From the NCBI GenBank assembly GCA_032821775.1, contig JAVLRN010000001.1:248001-312000 (forward strand): 64,000 nt of DNA, written 5' to 3'. A program made the position numbers and the translations under genes. Shown here piece after piece: positions 1 to 9,971 of this stretch. How positions within the stretch are numbered: the first letter of the stretch is position 1; every line of letters starts with the position of its first letter. Source of the DNA: Sanguinoderma infundibulare (taxonomy: Eukaryota > Basidiomycota > Agaricomycetes > Polyporales > Polyporaceae). The notes beneath the pieces are model-generated. The model saw only the letters and a program-made list of their open reading frames with translations. It was not told the origin of the DNA and made no database searches.

Positions 1-3000
1 ATGCTAACATGCCCCGCAGCTGAAGTCTCTCTACGTCTCTCTTACACGCGCGAAGAATAACTTGTGGATCGTCGACTGCTCCAGGAAGGCCGATCCAGTC
101 CGAGTAAGTGCGCTCACATTCGAGATCGTGACTGTCGTTGATCGCTTTGCAGCTATTCTGGACAGAGCGCGGTCTCATCGAGAACCACGTCCCGGGCACG
201 CCTTTGCCGAAGTTGGCTGAGAAGTCGAGTGACGACGAATGGGCCGAGGCGGGCCGTGACTTGTTCCTCAAGAAGCGATACACGGAGGCAGCGCGAGGGT
301 TCAAGCGTGCTGGTCTCGGTCATGAAGAACAGGTCGCGACGGCCTTTTCCCTTCGTGAACAAGCGGAAGCATCCTCCGTGGACAGCCAGTTGAAGAACGT
401 CAGCTCTCGGAACGCGGCATATGTCAAGGCAGCACGTGCGTTCCTGGCGTCCGTCCCCGGTGCAGATCCATTGGAGCAGAAGTCGTATTACCGCAATGCG
501 GCGGAATCTTATGCAAATGGTGGTGACGACTTGAACGCTGCTGAAGCTTTCGCGAACGCGGAGTTGTACGAGCTCTCCGCCCAACACTACCGCAAGGCCG
601 GCATGTTCGATGAGGCTCTCGGCATCATTGCTCAATTCCAGCCCCATATTTCTGCGGATGTCGTGGAAAGTATCACAGATGTCTCGAGGTTACACTATCT
701 CCGGGAGAACAACGTCGAGTAAGTACTAAGGATCGGCGGGTTCTGGTCGCGTGCAAGTGCGCTCACTACTGAGAATACTCTACTACCTGTAGGAAAGCTC
801 GAGAGCTGTTCGAGGACGAAGACGAAGCCCTCGAATACATGGAAGAATATGGCTTCGACGCACCACGAGCATCTATTCTTGAGGAATCCTTCAGGTACTC
901 AGAGGCGGCGGAGTCCAGGCTCGCGGCAGGAGAGGTCTTGGAGGCTATCAGACTGTTCACCCTCGACGAAGGAAATGAGGAGTCAACGGCGAGAGCTGTC
1001 GACTGCTTTCTGGAGTATATGTGGTCCCGCATATCCTTTGGCTCCATCACACAGTCTCGTGCTGATATCGTCAAGGGAGACACTCCTGTGGTCGAGTTGT
1101 TCAGGACCGCCGAGTATCTTGTTGCCCATTGCAATACCGAATCTAGGCGCAACGAGGTACAGTCTTATTATTCACGGTGTTTGGATCGGCGCGCTCATAA
1201 ATTGTTAGATCAACATGTTCCGGGCAGTACTGAAAAACGACGTCAATGCCCTCATGCACCTCAGCGATACTTTTTTCAACCAGGGAAACATCGCGGCGAT
1301 GATACTCTGTCTTCACGTGATTTTCTGTCCCCTACTCCAGTTGCATTCGAAGTCTCTCCCGGACATCACTGCCTACCTTGGGCGGTTCTTGCGATACGTT
1401 CAATCGCTTGAGCACTTCCTCAGAATGCCGGACCCTTGCAGGGACACAGTCTTCGGGAAGGTCCTCGGTTACTCGTCTTCTGGCCAGGACTCCGGGCTCT
1501 TCTACGTATCTGAACGGAGCTACCTCTACCACGCATGCCAAATCGAATCCTCCAATTCTGCGATCGACACTGGATGTTTGCTCTCTCAACAGCAGCTCCA
1601 GCCAATCATCAAGGCGGAGATTGGGAAGCACCTGAAATCGACCGTCGCCGAAGAGAATCGTCTGTTTTCCGCACTCCGGATTGTACAGCCGTGCCTCCCA
1701 TTCGCGGTGTATCAAAGATGCCCCTCTGGTGACCGGTGTCCCCGTTATCATATCGAGCGCTCCGGTGACGGACTAACAGCGTATAACTCTTTCGTCCGCA
1801 TTCACATCCTACACATCATGATACTCCATACATCAACCGCGTTCAGGTATTCATTACGCTACCAACGGTGAGTACTATTCACGATGTCATATCTCAGTCA
1901 ATCCTGACAGCTTTTCTCTAGGGAATGGCTTGAACGTTTGCATGATGCGGTGTATCCCCCTCATTATCTCCTCGGATCCTCGCACCTCCTGTCACCTGAA
2001 CTAATTCCTGAGCTCCGTTACGGCAAGAGGACCATAGCATCTTGGGCACAACGTTTTCTTGGCACCTTCTCTCATCTAGTCCCGCCTCCCTCCATGTTCC
2101 TCACAACGCTTCTGCGTTCCGCACGTATAGCAATGTTGTTCGACAGGGTAGAGGCTTACCGCAGCCTCCATCTCATTCCCGCATGCGTTGTTCCTGAATA
2201 CGCACGTCCCGAGGCTCTTTTACGGGGTACGTATAAGATCTTCATTGTTCACGACCTAATTTCCATGGTGCGGAACAACGAAGTACACTCCCTCAACAAA
2301 GGCATTCTCCTCTTGAAGTGAGTGCTCCGCTTCACAGTGCTGACTTCGAACTCATCCCCACCAATCTTCACAGTCACATACTCGAGAACCACCTTCACAT
2401 CGATATCCGCCTCCTGTGCGACGTGATGGACCACCTCTGCGCCGCTCTCATCATGGCCCAACGTTCACAACAGAGAGGCGACTTCCATGACGTCACGTTA
2501 CCCAAGAGCTGGATCATACGGCTTGTTCCACAGTTGGGAAGGCTCCCGTTCCAGCACACAGGTCTTGCATACTTGTACGACAAAAACATGGGAACCCTTC
2601 TGGAGGAGGTCTACAGCGGCTCCCAATCAGGTACATGAACTGACTGCGGCCCAGATTAACGCCTAATGTGATCATTCTTCTTCAGATCACCTCTCTCTTG
2701 GCCCTATGAATATTGTGAGAAACATCTACTTTGCGAGGATGTACGTCGCTTTTTAGATTTCCTTGCGGATCCGTATCTCACGCCTCGTCATAGATGCAGG
2801 AATCTATGTCTCTGTGAGTTCCGCAGCCGTCGTTTAACTTGCGATCCACCCATCGCATAATGCTTTGAAAACTATCTAGGGGGCTACAACAGCCGTTCGA
2901 CTGAGGTTCGGGATAGGATTGGAAGGGCGATTACTGGAGTCGCGAAGCCGGACCGAGAGATCACCAGCACCATAGTCAAGCAGTACGTAACCCACAAACT

Positions 3001-4020
3001 ATCGTGACATAGGCACCATTGCTAATATTTGACCCATAGATACGTTTACGCCAAGGAGTGGGGAGATCTTGTATGGGCAGTTCGCCAGTCAACCTCACGG
3101 TCCTCGCTGGATGAGATGATCCAACTCTATCACATCTCCGAACCACCGACTGCTCGTCCTGCTCGCCATGTCGGACGGATCACGTACTCTCGGGATGAGG
3201 ACATCCTCTCGCTCCTGACCACGCAAGCGATTCCCTCTGTTCCTCCATCACATCAACCCGTCGTACAGGAGGCTCGGGAGGACGACCCAGCAGAAGCGGG
3301 AGTCGATGAGCCAGCCGGGATGGACACAGACGTCGATGCAGAGAACGACGGGAATGCAGTGGCCGATGCGGAATCTATCACGAAGGCGGTCGATGCTGAG
3401 CAACCCGACGTCACGTCCCGAATCACACCTGAACAGATTCAATCCGCGAAAGTGATCACCAAGTATCTCATGGCATACGTCAAGCGCAAGCAGGAAGTGA
3501 TGGACAGGGCAGGCCGCCTTTATCCCCAGTTCCGCGCATGTGCAGACTCGGTATCCTGGCCCAGCAGGAGGCTCCGTTTCCTATTCCTTGGACCCGTCCT
3601 ACACCTCGTCGTCGCCATCACATGCGCGAAGGACCACTTCCATGCAGCGAAGGATGCAGCGAAAAAGAAGCTTCACTCAGTCCAGCACCAAGAGATCGAG
3701 AACGCGAAGATGGCCCTCACCCGCATCTCGTAAGTAACCAATACATGTGCACACACATCCACTTAACGTTTCGCTGATCACATTTATGCAGTCGACTGTT
3801 TGACAAAGCATGCGACACGCACCGAGCGCTGAGTCCGCTGACTTCCAAGGATATCGGTGACAACCTGGAGAAGTTGCAGAGCGTCGTGTTAGAGCGGAAC
3901 AAGCTCCAGGAGCATGCTCTCGTCGCGCAATCGTTGGCGGAAGAAATCGAGAGCAACAGCGGAGATCATCTGGATTGGAAGGTGGACGTCGAGTTGGCGG
4001 TGAAGGGAATCGTTCGGTGA
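1..4020 (+). CDS. TRANK1-like SF1 helicase, C-terminal part (copy A, cut by window edge)
   Basis: The 5' end lies outside the window. The first visible exon (about 19-110) encodes SLYVSLTRAKNNLWIV, the UvrD/Rep helicase motif VI, then gtaagt. The next exons (134-721, 793 onward) give helical TPR-like repeats rich in A/Y/F (AEAGRDLFLKKRYTEAARGF, then AAEAFANAELYELSAQHYRK). The family is the fungal TPR-and-ankyrin-repeat-containing protein 1 (TRANK1) group: an SF1 helicase followed by a long helical tail. Further exons run to about 3730, and the last (about 3793-4020) ends in a TGA after AVKGIVR. The tail holds an acidic low-complexity stretch (about 3270-3420). It is several hundred residues longer than the tail of copy B at 12457-19591. 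I see no in-frame stop that cannot be placed in an intron, but the many short exons were joined by eye. Cellular role is unknown. Confidence 0.75.
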
Positions 4021-4299
4021 GGGCATGCGTCGTATCGGCCGATCTTGTACCACTATCCTCGCAAAGTGTCTATCGTTTATTCGCGATCCATACATCTGTG
4101 AGACCATGTCTTGAAGGTCGAGGATGAGGGGGAGCGGCTAGCCACAAGAATCGCGGAGGATGTCCGTCTGAGAGAAGAAGGCTCCCGGTCGGATCCTGCG
4201 CGGTTCGACTCAACCAATTCTTGCTGCACGAGGATGAAACAGGGCCTCAGTCAGAAGATCTCCATACATATGGTCTAAGCGGAAGGGGGTGCCACATAC

Positions 4300-4690
4300 A
4301 GAACTAATGCGCCGTGGCGATGTTGAAGGCGTCGATGCACTTGAGCGCGCCTAGTCTGGCACAATCTACGTCGCAGGGACAGAGATCTCGAAACGGTGCT
4401 CGGGAAATCTGTTGGTATGGAAGGCGGAGCCATTTGAATGGGCGGAAATGGGTAGAAGTAACATCGACGAGAAACGCGTAGCGGATAGCTGACCGGCCGT
4501 ACCAGTCGTACATCGAATTGAGCTTTCCAGAGCTCGCAGCTGTTTGACTTGTTGATACAGCATGAGTCTATCCAGATGTAGTGGTATCCATGCTCACGGG
4601 CAATGCGGCACGCATTTGGAGCTCGTTTTCATCGCGGTATTGATGTAATCGTACTCATTTGACGCGACCTCGAAGCCTTCAGCGAGCTAC
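4300..4690 (-). pseudogene. HET-domain remnant with frameshift
   Basis: Read on the minus strand, one frame gives ACRIAREHGYHYIWIDSCC followed by INKS, the core of the fungal heterokaryon-incompatibility (HET) domain. A second frame then gives MYDWYGRSAIRYAFLVDV, the next conserved block (usually SMYxWYxxAxVCYAYLxDV). The two halves are one base out of register, and the expected RGWTLQELIAP block downstream is not found in any frame. The conserved HET start (YAILSHxW) is also absent. HET proteins act in allorecognition and cell death in fungi. This copy looks dead: one frameshift, both ends missing. It could only be functional if an unusual intron restores the frame, and I find no good splice sites for that. 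Confidence 0.6.
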
Positions 4691-4839
4691 AGGTGCATGG
4701 GCATACGCAGAGAATGACAACGGGAAGGTGGTCGAACCTCAAATGAATTTCCTAGTCGATGAGGTTTCTCAAGTAATGTGCGACAGATCGGAAGTCGGGG
4801 AGTTGTGAACGGGCGTGCTCAGCGATCTATCCAGAGTAC

Positions 4840-5100
4840 TTATAAGCGGTAGGGCATCTTGTTCATATCCGTACACGAGCATGCACCGTATGGTCCTGCA
4901 GCCCGCTTCGCGAGCACTGCGGCTCCTTCCGTGACCGGATCACGTTCTAAATGCCCGAAAAACTCGCCATGTGTCCTGCTAATCCCCTTGTGACCGGCTC
5001 GAGCTCCGGCACGATAGACTACTTCGTCTAGATCCTCCAGCGCGGTCGCGTAGGGTCCACGGTCGCGATGGTGTGCTCCGCCGCCTCCCGGTGCCTAGGG
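4840..5100 (-). other. Open reading stretch of unknown origin (~80 codons, no start)
   Basis: The minus strand stays open over about 80 codons and reads like protein (HGEFFGHLERDPVTEGAAVL, ending KMPYRL and TAA). It has no ATG at its upstream end and no clear splice site. It lies between the HET remnant and the broken copy of the 11435-12399 gene. It may be one exon of a decayed gene. I do not recognise it. Confidence 0.3.
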
Positions 5101-5269
5101 TGGAGAGTCAGGACGCAGGCGGGCACTTGCTCGGAAGAACGTCGCGAAGTGCCGGACAAAATTGAACACTTTGCGAAACCCGGAGGGCCGAGGCTCGTTC
5201 CAGCCTCACCGTACTCTCTGCTGTCCTCGAGGGGGTTCTATGTCGCCTTCTCTATTGGGTATGGGCTCC

Positions 5270-5995
5270 GCCGAGTCGAGAGAATTTGCTTGACGTCGTT
5301 GACCATCTTCAAGCGAGTTCTCTCCGGGTTGGGGAGCTTCAGCCAGCGTCTGACTGTGTAGAGCGCGTAATCATAAGGATGGTGAACTGTGGTATGCGCA
5401 TCTCTCTAATCAGACTTACGGAGGAACCATGCTCGAGTCTTCAGTCCTAGTGCAAGTAAATTTAGCTACCGAGTGCCTTGTGAGCATTTAACACTGTGGA
5501 CTTACACGCGAGACGCGTTGGCAAGGACTTCGCCAGAGGCTGGGTCTGTTCACGAGTTGTCAGTCAAATCCGCCGAAAATAGCCAACCGGCCTACTCACC
5601 CGCTGATGAACCGCACAAAAATCGTCATAATAGTCCGAGAAGGTTCACGAAGTTGTCGATATGTTGTTTCTCATGAGCGGTTAGCGTCTGCTTCGAGTTC
5701 CACAGATCCACTCGGCTCGTGAACCATCCGCAGCAGAGAATGATGTTGTGTAGAGTTATATCGCTGCGAACATGCTCCACGAGCACAAAAGCAGTGGAAA
5801 GGCCCTCCGCGATATGTGCCATGATCGCGGTAAGCCTTCCCTGTTGCCCTTGTCGACGGCTGCAATGGGAGCGGCTACCGATAGCAAAAATGAGGGGAAC
5901 GGCGATCGAACGGCGTACATCGGCGTGGTGATGTCCGGGCGTAGCGATAGTATTGGGTACCACTTGTCCCATCATGATCTCGGTAACAGGACTTG
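5270..5995 (-). pseudogene. Broken copy of the unknown gene at 11435-12399
   Basis: The first exon (from the ATG near 5822) matches the intact copy closely: MAHIAEGLSTAFVLV, then LHNIILCCGWFTSRVDLWN. Near 5640 the frame hits a TGA where the intact copy reads LLQRLCDSS. The two short middle exons are recognisable (about 5500-5540 and 5430-5460), with the same gtaagt donors. The last recognisable exon (HHPYDYALYTVRRWLKLP) is out of frame with them. The 3' half of the intact gene has no counterpart here. Upstream the frame is open for about 50 extra codons that the intact copy lacks. It points toward TRANK1 copy A, whereas the intact gene points away from TRANK1 copy B. Confidence 0.65.
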
Positions 5996-6308
5996 AGTCT
6001 TGGATGAACGTATTGTGTATCTGCGCATCTTAACTGTGCAACGAGCGTGATAGCAAATCAAAACAACCGCATAGAACCTGTGCTAGCTTGCCTCGGCCAG
6101 CGCCCGAGATGAATCGGAGACGTCTCGAGAGGACGCGCGTGTGTCACGAGGTCAATATAGATCAATACCTAGGCGCAGGTGGGCAATCGACCGCGATCGA
6201 GAGTAGGGGGTATGTCTCAGCCCACTCGACCTGCTCTCGCGCCTCGCGAGCTCCCTCGAGTCAAGTGGATTTTTCCTCATGTGTATCCTGGCCGGAAATA
6301 TGAACTTT
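5996..6308. other. Intergenic, nothing recognised
   Basis: About 310 bp between the broken gene copy and the 3' end of the phosphatase gene. I see no coding signal, repeat or RNA gene. Confidence 0.5.
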
Positions 6309-6959
6309 CTATAGGGTCTCGCTATTGCACGAACCACTTACGTCACCTCCTTCCGGTTCCGCAGCTCGCTCCGCAGATTTGGCCTCCTCCGGTGGGTCAC
6401 TGGCAAACAGCGCTAAGCGGTCCTTTTCCCGCTTTGGAAACTCGTCCACGTCCAGAGACACCTCCCCACGCAGCTCCATCTCCAAGTCCTTCAGCTGCTG
6501 TAGGAACCCAGGGTTGGGCGAGATTTGTGGGCGAACGAGGATGATCTGGCGCAGCGACGCCTTGAGCGACATCCCCCGCCGCTTCGTGAGGTATGCAGCT
6601 ACGATCATCGGCGAGCGCGAGATACCGGCAGAGCAGTGGACGAGGATGCTCCCCGTGCCGCCACGCGACTTGAGCGCGCCGTCGATGATGTCGCAAGCGG
6701 TGTCGCAGACTTTGGAGATGGAGGAGGAGGGCGAGTCGGTTATCGAAACGCGGTGATAAGTAACGCCATCGACTCGGTTTGCCGGGCTGGCGCCGACGCT
6801 AAGAACGTGCGTTACCGCGTTCGCTGTGAGGAATGCGTTTGAGGATGCTGCTGAGAGCGGACCGAGATACAACGAGGGAAGGACACGAGAGACAGCGGTG
6901 GAGGACGAGACAGCGGAGGAGGACGGGCCAGCCTTCGCGGACTTGTCGCGTTTGCCCAT
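6309..6959 (-). CDS. Dual-specificity protein phosphatase (DUSP)
   Basis: Single-exon gene of 216 aa. I start at the ATG encoding MGKRDKSAKAG; the reading frame extends 9 codons further upstream but only from a non-ATG codon. After a Ser/Ala-rich N-terminus (1-25) comes the DUSP core: VLPSLYLGPLSAASSNAFL, then VTHVLSVG, and the active site VHCSAGISRSP (HCxxGxxR, catalytic Cys and Arg present). The general-acid Asp is probably in the SITDSPSSS segment. Such enzymes dephosphorylate Ser/Thr and Tyr of MAP kinases or other substrates. The tail is acidic and Glu/Pro-rich. It is divergent from the small gene at 7150. A broken 5' piece of the same gene lies at 35635-35754. Confidence 0.9.
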   Translation of the reverse strand: MGKRDKSAKAGPSSSAVSSSTAVSRVLPSLYLGPLSAASSNAFLTANAVTHVLSVGASPANRVDGVTYHRVSITDSPSSSISKVCDTACDIIDGALKSRGGTGSILVHCSAGISRSPMIVAAYLTKRRGMSLKASLRQIILVRPQISPNPGFLQQLKDLEMELRGEVSLDVDEFPKREKDRLALFASDPPEEAKSAERAAEPEGGDVSGSCNSETL

Positions 6960-7056
6960 CGAGTTACAGAACAAGCAGTGATTCAAGCGCCGAAAGTTGA
7001 CCCTTCCTTAATACTAGTTCCGACAAGATTGAAACTCCGCAACTACGCTCCCCACA

Positions 7057-7063
7057 TATAAAA
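7057..7063 (+). promoter_or_regulatory. TATA box of the small gene at 7150
   Basis: TATAAAA lies 93 bp upstream of the ATG at 7150, in the 190-bp spacer shared with the divergent phosphatase gene. The duplicate at 35536-35542 keeps the same box and surrounding bases at a similar distance, which supports a real core promoter. Confidence 0.5.
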
Positions 7064-7149
7064 CGCGCTCACTTTTCGAGCTTAGCCACCCCAACATCCG
7101 AATCGCAGTCACTCATCGAGTCAACCGCCACGTCGTCTCGGCCTCCCCA

Positions 7150-7582
7150 ATGAAGTCAACCACCGCAGCATCCCAGCCATCTCTTCAATTCCGTCATCAG
7201 GATTTCGTCGCCGTCCGCCGAGACAGCGGCCATGGCGATTTCGAAGAGGTCAAACACAAGAACGGCTTGATGCCTGTACGTTGATCTCATCGCTACTACT
7301 CTTTCGTATCTTGACAGAGGAGTATATTTACAGGACTTGCGCTTTTTCCGTAAAGCCGTGACGCCGTTCAATCACCAAGAGTTCAACGACCTGTGAGGCT
7401 ACTTTTTTAGGCTCAGGCTGTCCTCCGTTCATGCTAACCTGTATCCTAGGATGGACTTGCAGGATCGTGTTATGAAGGAGGGCTGCTCGGGCGCAATCTA
7501 TCCGGTGTACGAACACGAGGGCCGCCGATGGGTGGTCATGTCTGTCCCTCTTGGCTGTTGCAGGGCGGCAGGGCTGGCGTGA
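7150..7582 (+). CDS. Small conserved protein of unknown function (copy X, 105 aa)
   Basis: Three exons (7150-7275, 7334-7392, 7450-7582) with clean gtacgt/gtgagg donors and cag/tag acceptors give one open frame of 105 aa. The sequence runs from MKSTTAASQPSLQFRH through FEEVKHKNGLMP, DLRFFRKAVTPFNHQEFNDL and MKEGCSGAIYPVYEHEGRRW to the stop. There is no signal peptide or membrane segment. An intact paralogue with the same two introns lies inverted at 35047-35458; most differences are at the two ends. In both blocks it is followed in the same direction by the 192/195-aa unknown gene, so the two travel together. I do not recognise the family. Confidence 0.75.
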
Positions 7583-7639
7583 ACGCGGCGGGGAGACTAT
7601 GCGCACGCGTGGGCCACGTTGGTGCGGTCTGCGCTTGCA

Positions 7640-8140
7640 TTCCTATACAACGTGCCTTCGATGCACCGCATCGTACCTGTAGTCCCTGAGTCCCTGAGCA
7701 AGTAAGATGCTCGCCCGGGCGGTGTGTGATTCGAAGCAAATCCGGAGCTTGTACGCTCGTATTTGTCCAAATCCTGCTATGAACTCCAGCGTGCAGGAAT
7801 CAAAACACCATGTTAGCCTTCTCATGCTTCCAGCTGTTTTCAGATTGATAGGCCCTTTCGCCAGAAACACGTCTAGCTCGACTATACAACTGACGTCGAC
7901 GGAAGCCCCGGACGCTCCGATGTCCTGGTCCCAGGCCCCAGCGGGGTGACGCGGTGATCGCGCTGGTGGTCCATTCGAGTCGGCGCGCCACATTGGGCCA
8001 CGCTGGGAACTCGGCCAGGGTACCGGAGAATCTGGGTCTCCCATCGACGTCAGCTGTCTAGCCGACCGGAACGAGCTTTTGTCTAGGAGTAGGACGGGCA
8101 CGAATTCGTCTGACAGGTCTAGTCCTTCCATTCACAGCAC
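7640..8140. repeat. Duplicated non-coding block with an internal inverted repeat
   Basis: This stretch aligns in reverse with 34560-35010. It holds two inverted copies of a GC-rich sequence about 60-75 bp long. One is on the minus strand at about 7840-7945 (CGCTGGGGCCTGGGACCAGG). The other is on the plus strand at about 8003-8070 (GCTGGGAACTCGGCCAGGGT). They could form a hairpin. Related single copies lie at about 34598-34710 and 41318-41450. On the minus strand 7643-8131 is open for 162 codons, and one part, MEGLDLSDEFVPVLLLDK, is identical in frame to the copy at 34705. This may be a decayed gene family. Confidence 0.5.
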
Positions 8141-8150
8141 AATGCAGAGC

Positions 8151-8322
8151 TTCCCTTCCGTACACAGTGCTTGTGTTACATACATGCACGCTCGCATATG
8201 TCTTGCTTCGGCGAGCCGCTCATTACCACTGTTGCTTTCCCTTCCGTGCGTAGTCGTTCTGTTACATACATGCACGTTCGCATATGTCTTACTTCGGCGC
8301 GCCGCTCGTTATCACTGTTGCT
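8151..8322. repeat. 86-bp tandem duplication
   Basis: Two adjacent 86-bp units (8151-8236 and 8237-8322) share TTCCCTTCCG, GTTACATACATGCACG and the TCGCATATGTCTT..CTTCGGCG core, with a few substitutions. The matching region of the inverted block (about 34458-34545) has a single unit. It lies just upstream of the gene at 8501. Confidence 0.8.
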
Positions 8323-8500
8323 TCACGCATGACCTGGAGCTCAGCGCTTGGAAAAAGCGCCTTACACGACCGTGCAGTATACAAGTGCCGTCGAGTGGTC
8401 GAACACTGATCGTTAGTCGTCCCACCGGTCCTCTCTGTAAGTCAACTAGCTCCACTCGTCTCAGGGAAGCGCTCATGTCGTCGATTCCCCATTCAGTGAC

Positions 8501-9148
8501 ATGCCAAACGACGTCGTAGTATTCACTTACAATGGCCAGCAGACCACGCTGCGAATGGCCGACCGGATCGCCAGCCGTGAAGCGTTGGGCCTTTGGAAGG
8601 TCGGAGAGCAAGCATGGAAAGTTTACCGCACGCGGAACGTCCTCCCTGACCTTCTCGCGGACTATACTCGCGCCGCGATGTACGCCGGGCTACCCATGGG
8701 CAACCCTCAGTTCCGTGAGGGGAAGGTCAAACAGGGCGCAGCCGCTGCGACGGACGGCTTCGTGCTCATCACGGCGTGGATGACTGGGACGAATTTCCAG
8801 AAGACGCAGGCGTCTTTCAGGACGGCGCTGACGAGGCAGAATATCCCCCATGCCAAGAGCAATGAGGAATACAAGCGGTATGTACTTGCACTTATCTCCT
8901 CTTCTGGTGCCTTTTGTAGTGCTAAACAGCATCGTTCGTGCAATAGGATTCAACGTGCCTGCACTGCTGCCAAGATTCTCGGCTTGAAAGACTGTCAGGA
9001 TTTCGTGAACACTGGGGTGTTCGAGCCCTTGCGGTTTATCGACGTGCATACGGGATGGAATAAGCAAAGGAAGCTGTACGATCATAGCGAGCAGGCTCAG
9101 GGCCTGGTGGACGCAATCAACGCGTGGGGTACAACCTTGAATAGCTGA
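8501..9148 (+). CDS. Unknown protein, 192 aa (copy X)
   Basis: Two exons, 8501-8877 and 8947-9148, joined through gtatgt..aatag, give an intact 192-aa protein. It starts MPNDVVVFTYNGQQTTL; the middle has KVKQGAAAATDGFVLITAWM and NFQKTQASFRTALTRQNIPH; the end reads RFIDVHTGWNKQRKLYDHSE. No signal peptide or membrane segment is evident. The inverted paralogue at 33541-34202 has the same intron position and the same length apart from a small insertion (GTKENPSY). It lies downstream of the 105-aa gene, same strand. I do not recognise any domain, so no function is offered. Intact splice sites and frame in both copies argue that it is a real gene. Confidence 0.75.
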   Translation: MPNDVVVFTYNGQQTTLRMADRIASREALGLWKVGEQAWKVYRTRNVLPDLLADYTRAAMYAGLPMGNPQFREGKVKQGAAAATDGFVLITAWMTGTNFQKTQASFRTALTRQNIPHAKSNEEYKRYVLALISSSGAFCSAKQHRSCNRIQRACTAAKILGLKDCQDFVNTGVFEPLRFIDVHTGWNKQRKLYDHSEQAQGLVDAINAWGTTLNS

Positions 9149-9383
9149 CGTAAAGCCCTCGCGTCAGCCCGGAGTCGTCGATACATGGTGACCCGTGGCG
9201 GGCTTGGCTTGGCGCCACTATACTGTATACAACCACACAATTGTCCTACCCGAAACATACAACAACACGACATCGCCTAGTAGGAGTACTGAACTACCAA
9301 ATACTTCGAAACTGCATCTTCACCTAAGCGAACGGCGGCGACCTACTAGTATGCAAGGTTTTTGTGGTTAGCTCAGCAGTCGA
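9149..9383. other. Intergenic, duplicated in part
   Basis: Short spacer between the gene ending at 9148 and the start of the similarity to the DBP3 promoter. No coding signal seen. Confidence 0.4.
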
Positions 9384-9971
9384 AAGTTGCCTTTCCGGTA
9401 CAGACGCCCATAGATGATGGGTGACGCACGTGGATATCGATCGAGATCTCTGAAATTTCAGACGCGATCTGCAGGCCGCGGTGCTGCTGAGAGAGTCTGT
9501 CTCCTGCTTCTCTCCAACGTCCTCCTTCCACCTTACGCTCTTGTGCGCCATGACCATCAACCTACACGAAACTTCTGCGAAGTAGAAGAAGGCGAAAAAG
9601 TCCAAGAAGTCGAAGGAGAGGCGGGACAATGCGGGAGAGGTGGGTGGTGCCAGTGTGTATGTTCGGACTGACAAGATTCTTGCGAGGCTACTTAGAGGGA
9701 AGTATGACAATTGAAGTAGAGGCTGAGAAGAAGAGCAAGAAGGACAAGAAGAAGAAAAGGTTGCGGAAGAGGCGGAGGATCCGATGGCGGTCGACCCTCC
9801 TGGTGAGCACATCCAGCGCGTGTATGCGGCGTTGCTCAGTGATCAATTCATGAGCAGTAAAACCAATTGAGGTTAGTACCTCAGAGAGGAAATCGAAAAA
9901 GAATTGTGAACGCGAGGTCGACGACGAGGTCGCCGCGGCGGAAGTGAGTACGTCTGAGAAGTAGAAGAAGC
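9384..9971 (+). pseudogene. Broken 5' piece of a DBP3-like helicase gene with its promoter
   Basis: This aligns closely with the minus strand of 33315-32720, the promoter and first exons of DBP3. The ATG (about 9550) begins MTINLHETSAK but meets a TAG where DBP3 reads KEKKEKK. The Lys-rich run and MAVDPP part follow in other frames (GGATCCGATGGCGGTCGACC), and a second TAG sits where the intact gene reads SKKEKKR. The similarity stops at about 9971, just before the helicase core. There the sequence switches directly to F-box gene sequence. It cannot make a helicase. Confidence 0.8.
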
